Notes under the pieces: generated by a model
Database searches by the model: none
Told to the model about the DNA's origin: nothing
The model's input: only the letters and a program-made list of their open reading frames with translations
Shown here: piece after piece, positions 9,501 through 17,333 of the stretch
Position numbering within the stretch: position 1 is the stretch's first letter
How the letters are laid out: the number at the start of each line of letters is the position of its first letter
Position numbers and translations under genes: made by a program
Assembly (NCBI GenBank): GCA_963847345.1
Contig: CAWJZU010000035.1
Coordinates: 124,001 to 188,000 of the forward strand
Origin: DATARH01 sp963847345
GTDB taxonomy: Bacteria > Pseudomonadota > Alphaproteobacteria > ATCC43930 > CGMCC-115725
Reading direction: 5' to 3'
DNA length: 64,000 bases

Positions 9501-10073
9501 GCGGGCGACACTCGCCAGCGCCTCGGCCAATCCGGACGTTTCTCCGATGGCTGCTTTCCCGGGTTCTGTCCGCGCCGCGTTGATGACGGATTCGACGGCC
9601 TCGGCGAGCGCCTCGCCGGCGCCGCGTTCGTCGAGCACGGCGGATTCCGGCGGCACGCCGGCTTCGAGCGGGAAGCGGCTCAGCAGCGATTGGCAGAACG
9701 CGTGGATCGTCTGGATTTTGGCGCCGCCGGGGACGTCGAGAACGCGCGCGAAGAGCTGGCGGGCGAGGGCCAGATCGTATTCCTCGGGATTGCGGCCGGT
9801 CAGCTCGACAAGCTCCAGCGCCAGCGCGCCCGGCGGCATCGTCGTCCACCTGGCCAGCCGGTCGTTGACGCGGTTCGCCATCTCGGCGGCGGCCGCGCGG
9901 GTGAAGGTCAGACACAGGATATGCGCCGGATCGGTGCCGCCGAGCATCAGCGCGAGCAGCCGGTCGGTCAGCACCTTGGTCTTGCCGGTGCCGGCCGAGG
10001 CGGCCACCCATACCAACTCCTCCGGATGCAGCGCGCGGCGCTGCGCGGCGCGGGCCGCCTCGACCCCGTTCAT
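6564..10073 (-). CDS. addA: Double-strand break repair helicase-nuclease AddA
   Basis: Large subunit of the AddAB enzyme, which processes double-strand ends for RecA loading (the alphaproteobacterial counterpart of RecBCD). The 1169-residue protein has Walker A ASAGTGKT near residue 22, LIDEAQDTNPEQW, GDPKQSIYSFQRAD, TVHGAKGLEAPVVFLP and YVALTRAQHR. A C-terminal RecB-family nuclease follows with the catalytic VLIVDFKT strand. The ATG at 10073 is preferred. It gives MNGVEAARAAQRRALHP, the usual start, and leaves a 28-base gap after addB. An ATG at 10163 would overlap addB by 62 bases. It is last in the tsaE-amgK-murU-addB-addA series. Intact. Confidence 0.95.
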   Translation of the reverse strand: MNGVEAARAAQRRALHPEELVWVAASAGTGKTKVLTDRLLALMLGGTDPAHILCLTFTRAAAAEMANRVNDRLARWTTMPPGALALELVELTGRNPEEYDLALARQLFARVLDVPGGAKIQTIHAFCQSLLSRFPLEAGVPPESAVLDERGAGEALAEAVESVINAARTEPGKAAIGETSGLAEALASVARHAPEERFIELIAEIAAERGKLRRALADGETALRRRLGAAVAVSPDTSVDGLLAAFCAEGAGDAAGLRAAAAALAAGTDGDRRRGATLTRWCEQPAARAVMIEAYIDLFLTVTGQQRQSLITKPAAAKAAGDPVAALQAEAARVLRFVADRAGLGVVEATLALARIGNAVLAAYDRRKLLSGLLDYDDLVLKALDLLRRPGIAPWVLFKLDGGLDHILIDEAQDTNPEQWEIVAALAAEFFAGDGAQDRVRTIFAVGDPKQSIYSFQRADPRAFVEMRQHFAARVIAAKQHWVEVPLEISFRAAEPLLKAVDAVFQQADAADGVALDGVPIRHVAAHRGQAGLVELWPPVPADPDEADKAEGRGDIAGPRRPLEPRTRLARAIAATISAWLERGERLEPRGRALQAGDVIILVRRRNEFVGDLLRALKQRGVPVAGADRLALADELAVQDLIALGRFLLLPEDDLTLATVLKGPLFGFSEDALFELAYDRGDDRLWTRLRRLARQQPAMRETYERLRALLARADFVPPFELYAEILGTGPGTDNGRRAILERLGAEAADPVEEFLALALAYEREHVPSLQGFLHWIAAGDIEVKRDFGERQRDEVRILTVHGAKGLEAPVVFLPDTVQLPDRHNGLLWTDGDGLPLWCPRREFAAPAYVRTRDALRRGQLQEYRRLLYVALTRAQHRLYVCGWQNQRPTREALSWHALCEAGWTGLAETVPFDTRPLIGERHGWTGETLRLSSPQTAPPRRDERIAGLRVSGPPPAWVSAPPPPEPIPPKPLLPSRPSGPEPATLSPLAVSGRDRFKRGLLVHRLLQSLPELPASERDAAARRFLALPVHALPPEERDEIHAETMAVLTDPDLAELWGPGAQAEVSVVGLIPGDSAGASHALSGQIDRVVVTRNRVLIVDFKTVRPVPARDDEVPAIYLQQLAMYRAALARIYRDRPIECALLWTDGPLLMPISPALLDRHGITATVWP

Positions 10074-10101
10074 GTTGAAACCGTTCACCGGGCGCTTCCG
10101 G

Positions 10102-13100
10102 TCACGTCGTGCCTCCGGTCCCGGTTTCGGCCGCGGCCTCGCCGAGCCGTTCGAGGTGGGCATAGTCGGAGTAGCGCGGCGCCCGGCTCGGGTCCGGCAC
10201 CGCGTAATAGGGAGTGCGCGGGTCGTCGAAACGGTCGATCAGCGCCCGGACTTCGGCGAGCACCCGGTCGATCAGCGCCGGCGGACCGTCACGGCCGACG
10301 GCGCACCGCGAGGCAGGCGGATCGCCGCCCGACAGCCGCCAGTATTCGAGTGACGACGGCATGCCGCTCACCCCGCCGAAGCTGCCGTCGCGGGCGATCG
10401 CGCCTTCGAGCGGCAGCTGTACCGCGATCGCCTCCTCGATCTCGCGTGTCGACGGCAGACTGCCGGTCTTGTAATCGATCACGACCAGTTCGCCACCGCG
10501 CAGCCGGTCGATGCGGTCGGCGATGGCGGTGATCGTGAACGGACCGGCGCGGGCCGGCAGCTGCACGCTCCCCCGGCACTCGGCGATGCGTTCGAGGATC
10601 TCGGTACGGCGGAGCGCGCTCCTCGGCGATGAACCAGCCCGCGATGCGCTCGAAGCGCGGCCACCAGAAGGCCCACACGCCGGGCCGCGACAGGATCGCG
10701 CCAAAGCACTCGCGGCCGATCGACAGCAGCTCGTGTTCCGGGAACAGCGGCAGGATGGCGGGATAATGCTTGACGAATTCGCCCAGCGCGTGATGCACCG
10801 CAATACCGAGATCGGCGCGTCCCGGGTCCTGGTCTAGCTCGTCGAGCGCTCGGAGGCGCAGAATGTGGCGGGCGTAGATCGCGTAGGGATCGCGGATCCA
10901 GGTCTCGATTTGCGTCACCGACAGCCGGCGCGGACGGGCGGCCAGCGGTGGGCGCGGCTCCGGCGGCGGCGCCGGGCGGCGGCGGGTCGGCTGATCGCGC
11001 AGAATCGCCCCCGCGAGGATGTCGGACTCAGGTCCGAGCGCGCCGTCGAGGCCGACCGCGCGCAGCACCGCGTCGAGCCGCAGCAGCCAGCGCGACGGCA
11101 CTGTCGGCGCTCCCTCGCGCCGCGCGGCCCGGGTCAGCGCTATGAGCGGCGCGCCGAGTCCCTGCGCGAAATCATGCGCGGCAATGCCGATCGCGCGCTC
11201 GGGCAGCGCGATCCCGAATTCCCGGCGCATCTCGCGCGACATCCACGGGTCATAGGCCGCTGGTCCGGGCCAGGTGCCTTCGTTCAGGCCGCCAAGCACG
11301 AGCAGGTCGGCCTGCTGCAGCCGCGCCTCGACAAGCCCCCAGATCGCGAGGCGCGGATGCCGGCCATAGGCCGGGCGCACCACCATGCCGGAAGCAAGCG
11401 CGTCGAACAGCGCCGGGTAGTGGCGGCCCGGCAGCGCGGAAAAATCGGCGGCGGCGTCGATCAGCTCGTGACAGAACCGCGCCGCCGCTTCGCCGGCCGC
11501 GTCGCGCCACAACCGCGCGATCCCGGTCTCCTTGTCGGTGGCAGCGAGGCGCTCGGCTGCGTCGACATGGGCGGCAACCAGCTCGGCGAGCGGTGCCGTC
11601 TCGGATTCGAGCAACCCGGCGAGGCGGCCGAGGCAGGTTTCGAGGCCACTGACAAAGCGCCGGAGCCGGTGCGGGTCCTTGCCGGCCAGCGCCGCCTTGA
11701 GGCCGGCGAAGCCGGGCGCCGGCCGCGGTCCGCGGATCGCCGCTTCGAGGCGCCGGGCGCGGTCGCGAAACGTTTCGGGCGCCAGCCCGCCGGCGGCGAA
11801 TGGATGCTTCAACGCGGCCAGCAGCGGTACTGGGGCGAGCGCGCTCGCCGCCAGATCGAGCACCAGGCGCAGAAACACGCCGGGCGGGGTGCGGCCGAGC
11901 GGCACGCCGGCCGAATCGTCGATATCGATGTCCCAGCGGCGCAATTCAGCGGCGACGCGGCGCGCCAACTCGCGGTCGGGCGTGACCAGCGCCGCCGTCA
12001 TTCCGGGCGTCTCGAGCGCCCGCCGCAACAGCAGCGCGATCGTCGTCCCCTCGTCCTGCGGGCTGGCGCAGTCGTAGCGCGATAGCCCGGCGAGCGCATC
12101 CGCGCCCTCCACCGGCAGGTCGCGCCAGGAATCGGTCAAGGCGACGGGGCGCAGTGCCTCTCTGACGAGATGAAGCCGGCGGACGAGCGAGGCGGGCAGG
12201 GGAGCGACGGGGCGAAAGGCCGCGCTCCGACCGGGTCGCGGCGGCCAGTCCTTGACTTCGTCCGGCGCGATTTCCAGGTCCCGCAGCAGCAGCGCCGTCA
12301 GGTGCTGCGGATGGCTCGGCTCGGCTGTGATCAGCTCCCATTCCTCGGGGCCCGCGGTGCGGTCGAGCCCGGGGAGGATGACGGCGCCCTGGTCGAGCCA
12401 GGCGACCGCCGAGAGCAGGTCGGACAGCGCCGGCATGCCGCCCATCAGGCCGGCAGCGATCACCGGGGCGCGGGGCGGGATCTCGCGCCACAGCCGCGCC
12501 TGCCGCCGCAACAGACGGTTGCGCCGATCGGCCGGGTCAATCGCGCCCTCCGCCTCCAGCATCGGCGGCCACAGATTCGGCAGCAGGTCGAGAAAATCGA
12601 GCACAAGCTTCCAATGTTCAGCGAACTCCGCGGGCGCCAGCTCGCGCAGCCCGTCGAAACTCGCCTCCTCGCTCGCCGCCATATCGAGCAGTCGGGCGAG
12701 CGCGCCGGCCAACGCGGCGGCCTGTCCGGGCAGCAGCGCGGCATCGTCCTTGGCCGCGCTCCAGCCGAGCACGAGACGAGTCAGCAGCAGTCGCCGCCGC
12801 AATTCCGGGATCGCGGGCGGGATCGCCAGCGTCGCCTCGCCCGCGCCGCCAACGGCAATATCGTCGTCGTCGAGGTCGCCGATCGGGCGCAGCCGCGGCA
12901 GCAGCAGCGGCGCGGGTTCGGCGCCTTCCGCGCTGAGACGCAGAAACGCTTCCCGCAGCGACCGAGCCGCGCGCCGCGTCGGCAGGAGGACCGTCATCCG
13001 CGGCAGCAGCAGCGGATCGTCCCCGGCCAGCGCCACCAGCCCTCGCGCGAGCGTGTCGAGGAACGGCCGGTGCGGCGCTATCGTGAAGACGTTCGGGCCT

Positions 13101-13102
13101 AT
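10102..13102 (-). pseudogene. addB: AddB helicase-nuclease subunit, frameshifted and lacking a normal start
   Basis: Partner of AddA. The N-terminal part (TVLLPTRRAARSLREAF, VLGGLNEGTWP) reads in one frame to about 10620. The C-terminal RecB-type nuclease (FTITAIADRIDRLRGGEL, VVIDYKTG) continues in another frame to the TGA at 10102. Dropping one base near 10612-10622 restores EERARRTEILERI. Homology extends upstream of the first ATG (13036): the codons back to 13100 read PNVFTIAPHRPFLDTLARG, the expected AddB N-terminus, yet no ATG, GTG or TTG occurs before an upstream stop. The codon at 13102-13100 is ATA and would be ATG with one change. I read this as a functional gene with sequence errors, but real decay is possible. 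Confidence 0.85.
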
Positions 13103-13146
13103 TTTGAGCCTGCCCTCAGAACACCGAACGGGTCGGAGCCGCCGGA

Positions 13147-13166
13147 TTCACCACGGAGACACGGAG
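13147..13166. repeat. Single copy of the TTCACCACAGAGACAC repeat end
   Basis: TTCACCACGGAGACACGGAG, one mismatch from the first 20 bases of the element end at 51731-51750. Here it stands alone in the murU-addB spacer, so it is probably a solo or decayed end. Confidence 0.55.
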
Positions 13167-13347
13167 ATCACGGATGTGACATTCTCTCACAGGACGACGC
13201 GGCGCAGGCCGTTTTTGAGGACGATATTGTTAAAAATTGATCAAAAGAGCCGCGCCAAGCGTGGCCTTGGCGGCAAATAGATCAAAATCTATGTGACAGG
13301 CTGATCGAGCCTCGGTGTTCTTCATATCTCCATCGTGACCATAAATC

Positions 13348-14070
13348 CTACCGCTCGATACGGTGCGATTGGAGACGGGCGCGGGTTGTGGCCAATCCCT
13401 CGGGGGTGCCCACGTGGTACCATTCACCGTCGTGCAGGATTGCGCGCAGGCGGCCGGCGGCCTCGGCGCGGCGGTACACCAAGTTCAGCGAGAAATGCGG
13501 CTCGGCGATGCCATCGAAGGCGCGGCGGTGCAGCAGCTGGATGCCGGCGAACAGATACGGCGCGATCTCGCGTTCGCCACGCCGTCGAGGGGTCCCGAGC
13601 GCGTCGAGAAAATAGTCGCCGCTGCCTTCATAGCCGACCGCCGTTGCGGTGCGATGAAACAGCAGCACGCCATCGATCGTTTCCGGATCGAACGCGGCGG
13701 CGAGGCGTGCGAGGGCATAGTCCCTGCCGTCGAGCCAGAATACGTCGCTGTTGACGACAAAGAACGTCTCGCCGAGACGCGGCAGCGCCCGCGCCACGCC
13801 GCCGCCGGTCTCGAGCAGTTCCTCCTCGCGCGATAGCTCGAGGCGCGGATGCGACCGGCCCGCGAGCGCCGCCTCGATCTGCTCCGCCTTGTAGTGCGCG
13901 TTGACGACGATTCGCTCAACGCCGACCAGCGCGAGTCGGTCGATCGCATGGTCGAGCAGCGTGCGTCCGCCGAGTTCGATCAGCGGCTTCGGTGTCGTGT
14001 CGGTGACCGGGCGCAGCCGCGTGCCGAGTCCGGCGGCCAGCACCATCGCCGTTTTCGGCACGCCGATCAT
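13348..14070 (-). CDS. murU: N-acetylmuramate alpha-1-phosphate uridylyltransferase
   Basis: Adds UMP to MurNAc-1-phosphate to give UDP-MurNAc in the peptidoglycan recycling shortcut that bypasses MurA. The 240-residue nucleotidyltransferase has the GxGTRxxPxT signature at residues 14-23 (GLGTRLRPVTD), then TPKPLIELGGR and the metal-binding VVNSDVFW. The assignment to MurU, and not to a hexose-1-phosphate thymidylyl- or guanylyltransferase, rests on the size and on the 4-base ATGA overlap with the AmgK-type kinase upstream. That pair is the established recycling module. Confidence 0.88.
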   Translation of the reverse strand: MIGVPKTAMVLAAGLGTRLRPVTDTTPKPLIELGGRTLLDHAIDRLALVGVERIVVNAHYKAEQIEAALAGRSHPRLELSREEELLETGGGVARALPRLGETFFVVNSDVFWLDGRDYALARLAAAFDPETIDGVLLFHRTATAVGYEGSGDYFLDALGTPRRRGEREIAPYLFAGIQLLHRRAFDGIAEPHFSLNLVYRRAEAAGRLRAILHDGEWYHVGTPEGLATTRARLQSHRIER

Positions 14071-15119
14071 AGGGCGCGCGCCCGCGACGGTGCCGTCCTC
14101 GGAGTGCGCCGGAGGTTTGCCGGCAGATAGCGGTCAAGCCAGTCCGCGATCGGGCGCAGCGCCGGCTCGCGCCGGACATCGCCTTCGAGCAGCCGCCATA
14201 CGCGCGGGATATGGGCGAGATAGGCTGGCTTGCCGTCGCGCCGCCACAGCCGCGTGAAGATGCCGATGATCTTGCAATTTCGCTGCGCGGCCAGGATGGC
14301 CGCGGAGCGGGCGAAGGCGGCGCGGTCAAGTTCCGGAAAGGCGGCGAGGTAGCGCTCGGTCATCGCAATGCGCAAATCCTCGGTCACGTCGCGGCGGGCG
14401 TCCTCGGTCAGCGAGACGAGGTCGTAGCTCGCCGGTCCGCAGACCGCGTCCTGGAAATCGAGCAGCCCGCAGGCGCGCACCCCCGGTCTGCCGGGCAGCA
14501 GCATCAGATTGTCGACGTGGTAATCGCGCAGCACCAGCGTTGTCTCCGGTAAAGCCGAGAGCGGCAGGATCCGCCGCCAGCATGCGAGGTATTCCTCGCG
14601 CACCTCGTCCGGCAACGCCGCGCCGAGCACATCAGGCGCGTACCAGTCCGCCAGCAGCGCGGCCTCGTCGAGCAGACGCGTCTCGTCATAGGTCGGCAGC
14701 GCCGGGCAGCCTCGCCCCCCGACTTCCCGATGGAGCGCCGCAAGGGTGTCGATCGCCAGCGCGTAAAGCGCGCCTTCGTCGGCGCCGCGCGCCAGCAGGC
14801 GCGTATAGACGTCGTCGCCGAAATCCTCGATCAGCAGAAACCCGCGCGGGCGGTCTTCGGCATGGATCTCCGGCGCGCTGAGCCCGAGGTCGCGCAATAT
14901 CTCGGCGACGGCAATATACGGTCCGACATCCTCGACCGGGGGCGGCGCGTCCATCAGAACGGCCCGCCTTGCGGCTTGTGTCAGCCGGTAGTAGCGCCGG
15001 AACGACGCGTCGCCGGCGAGCATGACCGGCGCGACTCCGGCCCAGCCCGCGGCGGCGAGAAACCCAGCCAGCGCCGCCTGTCGCTCCTCTGCCGTGTCGC
15101 CGCTCCCCGCCGCGCCCAT
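14067..15119 (-). CDS. amgK: N-acetylmuramate/N-acetylglucosamine anomeric kinase
   Basis: Phosphorylates MurNAc at C1 to feed MurU. The 350 residues have the aminoglycoside-phosphotransferase fold. A nucleotide-binding region near 35-60 is followed by the catalytic loop RDYHVDNLML (198-207, Asp199 and Asn204) and the metal-binding DFQD (221-224). It starts four bases after tsaE ends and overlaps murU by four bases, so the three are translationally coupled. In older annotation this gene appears as a plain phosphotransferase. Confidence 0.87.
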   Translation of the reverse strand: MGAAGSGDTAEERQAALAGFLAAAGWAGVAPVMLAGDASFRRYYRLTQAARRAVLMDAPPPVEDVGPYIAVAEILRDLGLSAPEIHAEDRPRGFLLIEDFGDDVYTRLLARGADEGALYALAIDTLAALHREVGGRGCPALPTYDETRLLDEAALLADWYAPDVLGAALPDEVREEYLACWRRILPLSALPETTLVLRDYHVDNLMLLPGRPGVRACGLLDFQDAVCGPASYDLVSLTEDARRDVTEDLRIAMTERYLAAFPELDRAAFARSAAILAAQRNCKIIGIFTRLWRRDGKPAYLAHIPRVWRLLEGDVRREPALRPIADWLDRYLPANLRRTPRTAPSRARAL

Positions 15120-15122
15120 TTC

Positions 15123-15593
15123 TCAGAGCTCCAGGGTGAGGCCGGCCAGCCGTTCGGCCCAGTCGCCGCCAGGGTCGCCGGGGTCAAGCGCGGCGCGCCG
15201 GGCGTTCGGCGGACCGCAATCGGACAGGGTGAGCAGAAGCCGCCGGGCCGGCAGCAGCGTCCCGAGCCGCTCCGGCCATTCGATCAGCGAAATGCCGTCG
15301 CGGAACGCGTCCTCGATGCCCAATTCCCAGGCCTCGTCGGGATCGCGCAGCCGGTAGCCGTCAAAATGCCAGATCGGGACGTCGCCGACCTCGTAGATCT
15401 GGACCAGCGTGAAGGTCGGGCTCGGCACCGCCTCGGCATAGCCGCGGGCCCGGATGAAGGCGCGCGCGAACGTTGTTTTGCCGGCCCCGAGTTCGCCGTT
15501 CAGCGCGATCACGTCGCCGGGCCGAGCGAGCGCGGCGATGTGCGCAGCGAGCGCCGCGGTGGCTTCTTCGTCGGGCAGCTCGGTAACGATCAT
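15123..15593 (-). CDS. tsaE: tRNA threonylcarbamoyladenosine synthesis ATPase TsaE
   Basis: ATPase that works with TsaD and TsaB to make t6A37 on ANN-decoding tRNAs. The 156 residues show Walker A GELGAGKTT (33-41), SPTFTLVQIY and the WPERLG motif. The frame is open to 15947, but the ATG at 15593 gives the usual length and places the P-loop at the usual distance. It heads the minus-strand run of five genes. Its partner tsaD is also in this window (20447). Confidence 0.92.
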   Translation of the reverse strand: MIVTELPDEEATAALAAHIAALARPGDVIALNGELGAGKTTFARAFIRARGYAEAVPSPTFTLVQIYEVGDVPIWHFDGYRLRDPDEAWELGIEDAFRDGISLIEWPERLGTLLPARRLLLTLSDCGPPNARRAALDPGDPGGDWAERLAGLTLEL

Positions 15594-15668
15594 TGCCCAG
15601 GCGTTGTATATCCCTGAAGCGAGAGCCCGCAACGTTCTACTTGCGCGGGCGCGCGCCGGCGGAAAGCC

Positions 15669-16703
15669 ATGACAGGGGACAACATGCGCAATGATGCCGA
15701 GAGCTGCGACGTTGCAATCATCGGCGCCGGACCGGTCGGGCTTTTCGCGGTCTTCGAATGCGGAATGCTCGAGATGGGCTGTCATGTCTTCGACGCGCTG
15801 CCCGCGCCGGGCGGACAATGCGCCGCGCTCTATCCGGAAAAGCCGATCTACGACATACCGGGCTATCCGCGAATCGCTGCTGCCGAACTGATCGACCGGC
15901 TGATGGAGCAGGCCGCGCCGTTTGCGCCGGCATTCCATCTCGGCCATGCCGTGTCGGGTCTTGCCGCGGCCGGAGATGGCGGGTTCGCGGTCGAGACCGC
16001 CGCGGGAACTCGCGTTGCCGCCCGCGCCGTCGTCATCGCGGCCGGGGCCGGCGCGTTCGGACCGAACCGGCCGCCGCTCGCCGGCATCGCCGAGTTCGAG
16101 GGAACGAGCGTGTTCTATCTGGTGCGGCGGCGCGACGAATTTCGCGGCAAGCGGGTGGTCATCGCTGGCGGCGGCAACTCGGCGGTCGATTGGGCATTGT
16201 CATTGGCCGAGATCGCCGAGCGTGTCCTCGTCGTGCACCGGCGTCCCAAGTTCCGCGCCGCGCCGCAATCGGCCGCGCGGCTGCAGCGCCTCGCCCACGA
16301 AGGCCGGATCGACCTTGTCATTCCGTACCAGCTGCACGCGCTGGAAGGCTCGGGTGGGCAGCTCTCGGCCGTGATCGTCGCCGATCTGGCCGGCAGCACG
16401 CGCCGCCTCGATGCCGACTGCCTGCTGCCGTTTTTCGGCCTCGCGACCGATCTCGGCCCGCTCGCCGAGTGGGGGTTGGATATCGAGCACCAGCATGTCC
16501 GGGTCGATCCGGCAACCTGCGCGACATCGCGGCCCGGCATCTTTGCGATCGGCGACATCGCGACCTATCCGGGGAAGCTCAAGCTGATCCTGTCGGGCTT
16601 CGCCGAGGCCGCGCTCGCGGCGCACGCAATCCACCCGCTGGTGCATCCGGGCCAGGCGCTGCATTTCGAGTACTCGACGACAAAGGGCGTGCCAGGCCGC
16701 TGA
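15669..16703 (+). CDS. Ferredoxin-NADP reductase, thioredoxin-reductase-like type
   Basis: FAD enzyme moving electrons between NADPH and ferredoxin. The 344 residues carry the FAD-binding GAGPVGLF motif near residue 17, GGQCAALYPEKPIYDIPG (the signature of the TrxR-like FNR subfamily), NADP-binding GGGNSAVDWAL near 163, and IFAIGDIATYPGKLKL. The CxxC redox pair of true thioredoxin reductases is absent, as expected. The start is the ATG at 15669 or the one at 15684, which has AGGGG five bases before it. The orphan dioxygenase beta subunit follows 65 bases downstream and could be a functional neighbour. Confidence 0.9.
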   Translation: MTGDNMRNDAESCDVAIIGAGPVGLFAVFECGMLEMGCHVFDALPAPGGQCAALYPEKPIYDIPGYPRIAAAELIDRLMEQAAPFAPAFHLGHAVSGLAAAGDGGFAVETAAGTRVAARAVVIAAGAGAFGPNRPPLAGIAEFEGTSVFYLVRRRDEFRGKRVVIAGGGNSAVDWALSLAEIAERVLVVHRRPKFRAAPQSAARLQRLAHEGRIDLVIPYQLHALEGSGGQLSAVIVADLAGSTRRLDADCLLPFFGLATDLGPLAEWGLDIEHQHVRVDPATCATSRPGIFAIGDIATYPGKLKLILSGFAEAALAAHAIHPLVHPGQALHFEYSTTKGVPGR

Positions 16704-16768
16704 ATCGCGCTAAAACCGGTCCGATACGGCGCGTATGTATCGTGGCGCTTCCGATCCGGAGAGTATGA

Positions 16769-17308
16769 ATGGAGCACGATCTGGCGTATTTCCGGCTGAA
16801 GCAGGAGATCGAGGATTTCCTTTACGAGGAAGCCGATCTGCTGGACCAGCGCCGGTTCGGCGAGTGGCTCGACCGACTTGCCGAGGATCTGCACTATTTC
16901 ATGCCGATGCGGCGCAACGTGGCGTTCGGGACCCACGCCGAGCAAGAGAACACCCGCGCCGGTCACGACATCAGCTGGTTCGACGAGGACAAGTGGACAC
17001 TGTCGAAGCGCGTCGATCAGATCATGACCGGCATTCACTGGGCCGAGGAGCCGCTGTCGCGGGTCTGCCATTTCGTGACCAATATCCGGCTCGCCGCCGC
17101 CCGCCCGACAGTCGCGACAGCGAGCGAGGTCGAGGTCGGCAGCCGCTTCATCGTTTACCAGAACAGGGTCGAGACTGAGACCTACCTGTTTGCCGGCCGC
17201 CGCAACGACCTGCTGCGCCGCGACAGCGGAAGCTGGCGGCTTGCCCGGCGCGAGATTCTGCTCGATCAGAACGTGCTCCTGGCGAAGAACCTGACTGTGT
17301 TCTTCTGA
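16769..17308 (+). CDS. Aromatic-ring-hydroxylating dioxygenase, beta subunit (orphan)
   Basis: 179 residues with the cone-shaped fold of Rieske dioxygenase small subunits. It contains FLYEEADLLDQRRFGEWLD at the start, DLHYFMPMRRN, HFVTNIRL, FIVYQNRVETETYLFAGRR and the terminal ILLDQNVLLAKNLTVFF. Small subunits are structural; catalysis needs an alpha subunit with a Rieske centre and mononuclear iron. None is encoded within this window, which is unusual because the two normally sit side by side. Either the alpha gene is elsewhere or the protein is a stand-alone NTF2-like member of the family. Length matches the family. Confidence 0.85.
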   Translation: MEHDLAYFRLKQEIEDFLYEEADLLDQRRFGEWLDRLAEDLHYFMPMRRNVAFGTHAEQENTRAGHDISWFDEDKWTLSKRVDQIMTGIHWAEEPLSRVCHFVTNIRLAAARPTVATASEVEVGSRFIVYQNRVETETYLFAGRRNDLLRRDSGSWRLARREILLDQNVLLAKNLTVFF

Positions 17309-17333
17309 GCGCAGGAGCGCGGGCCGGGTGTCC

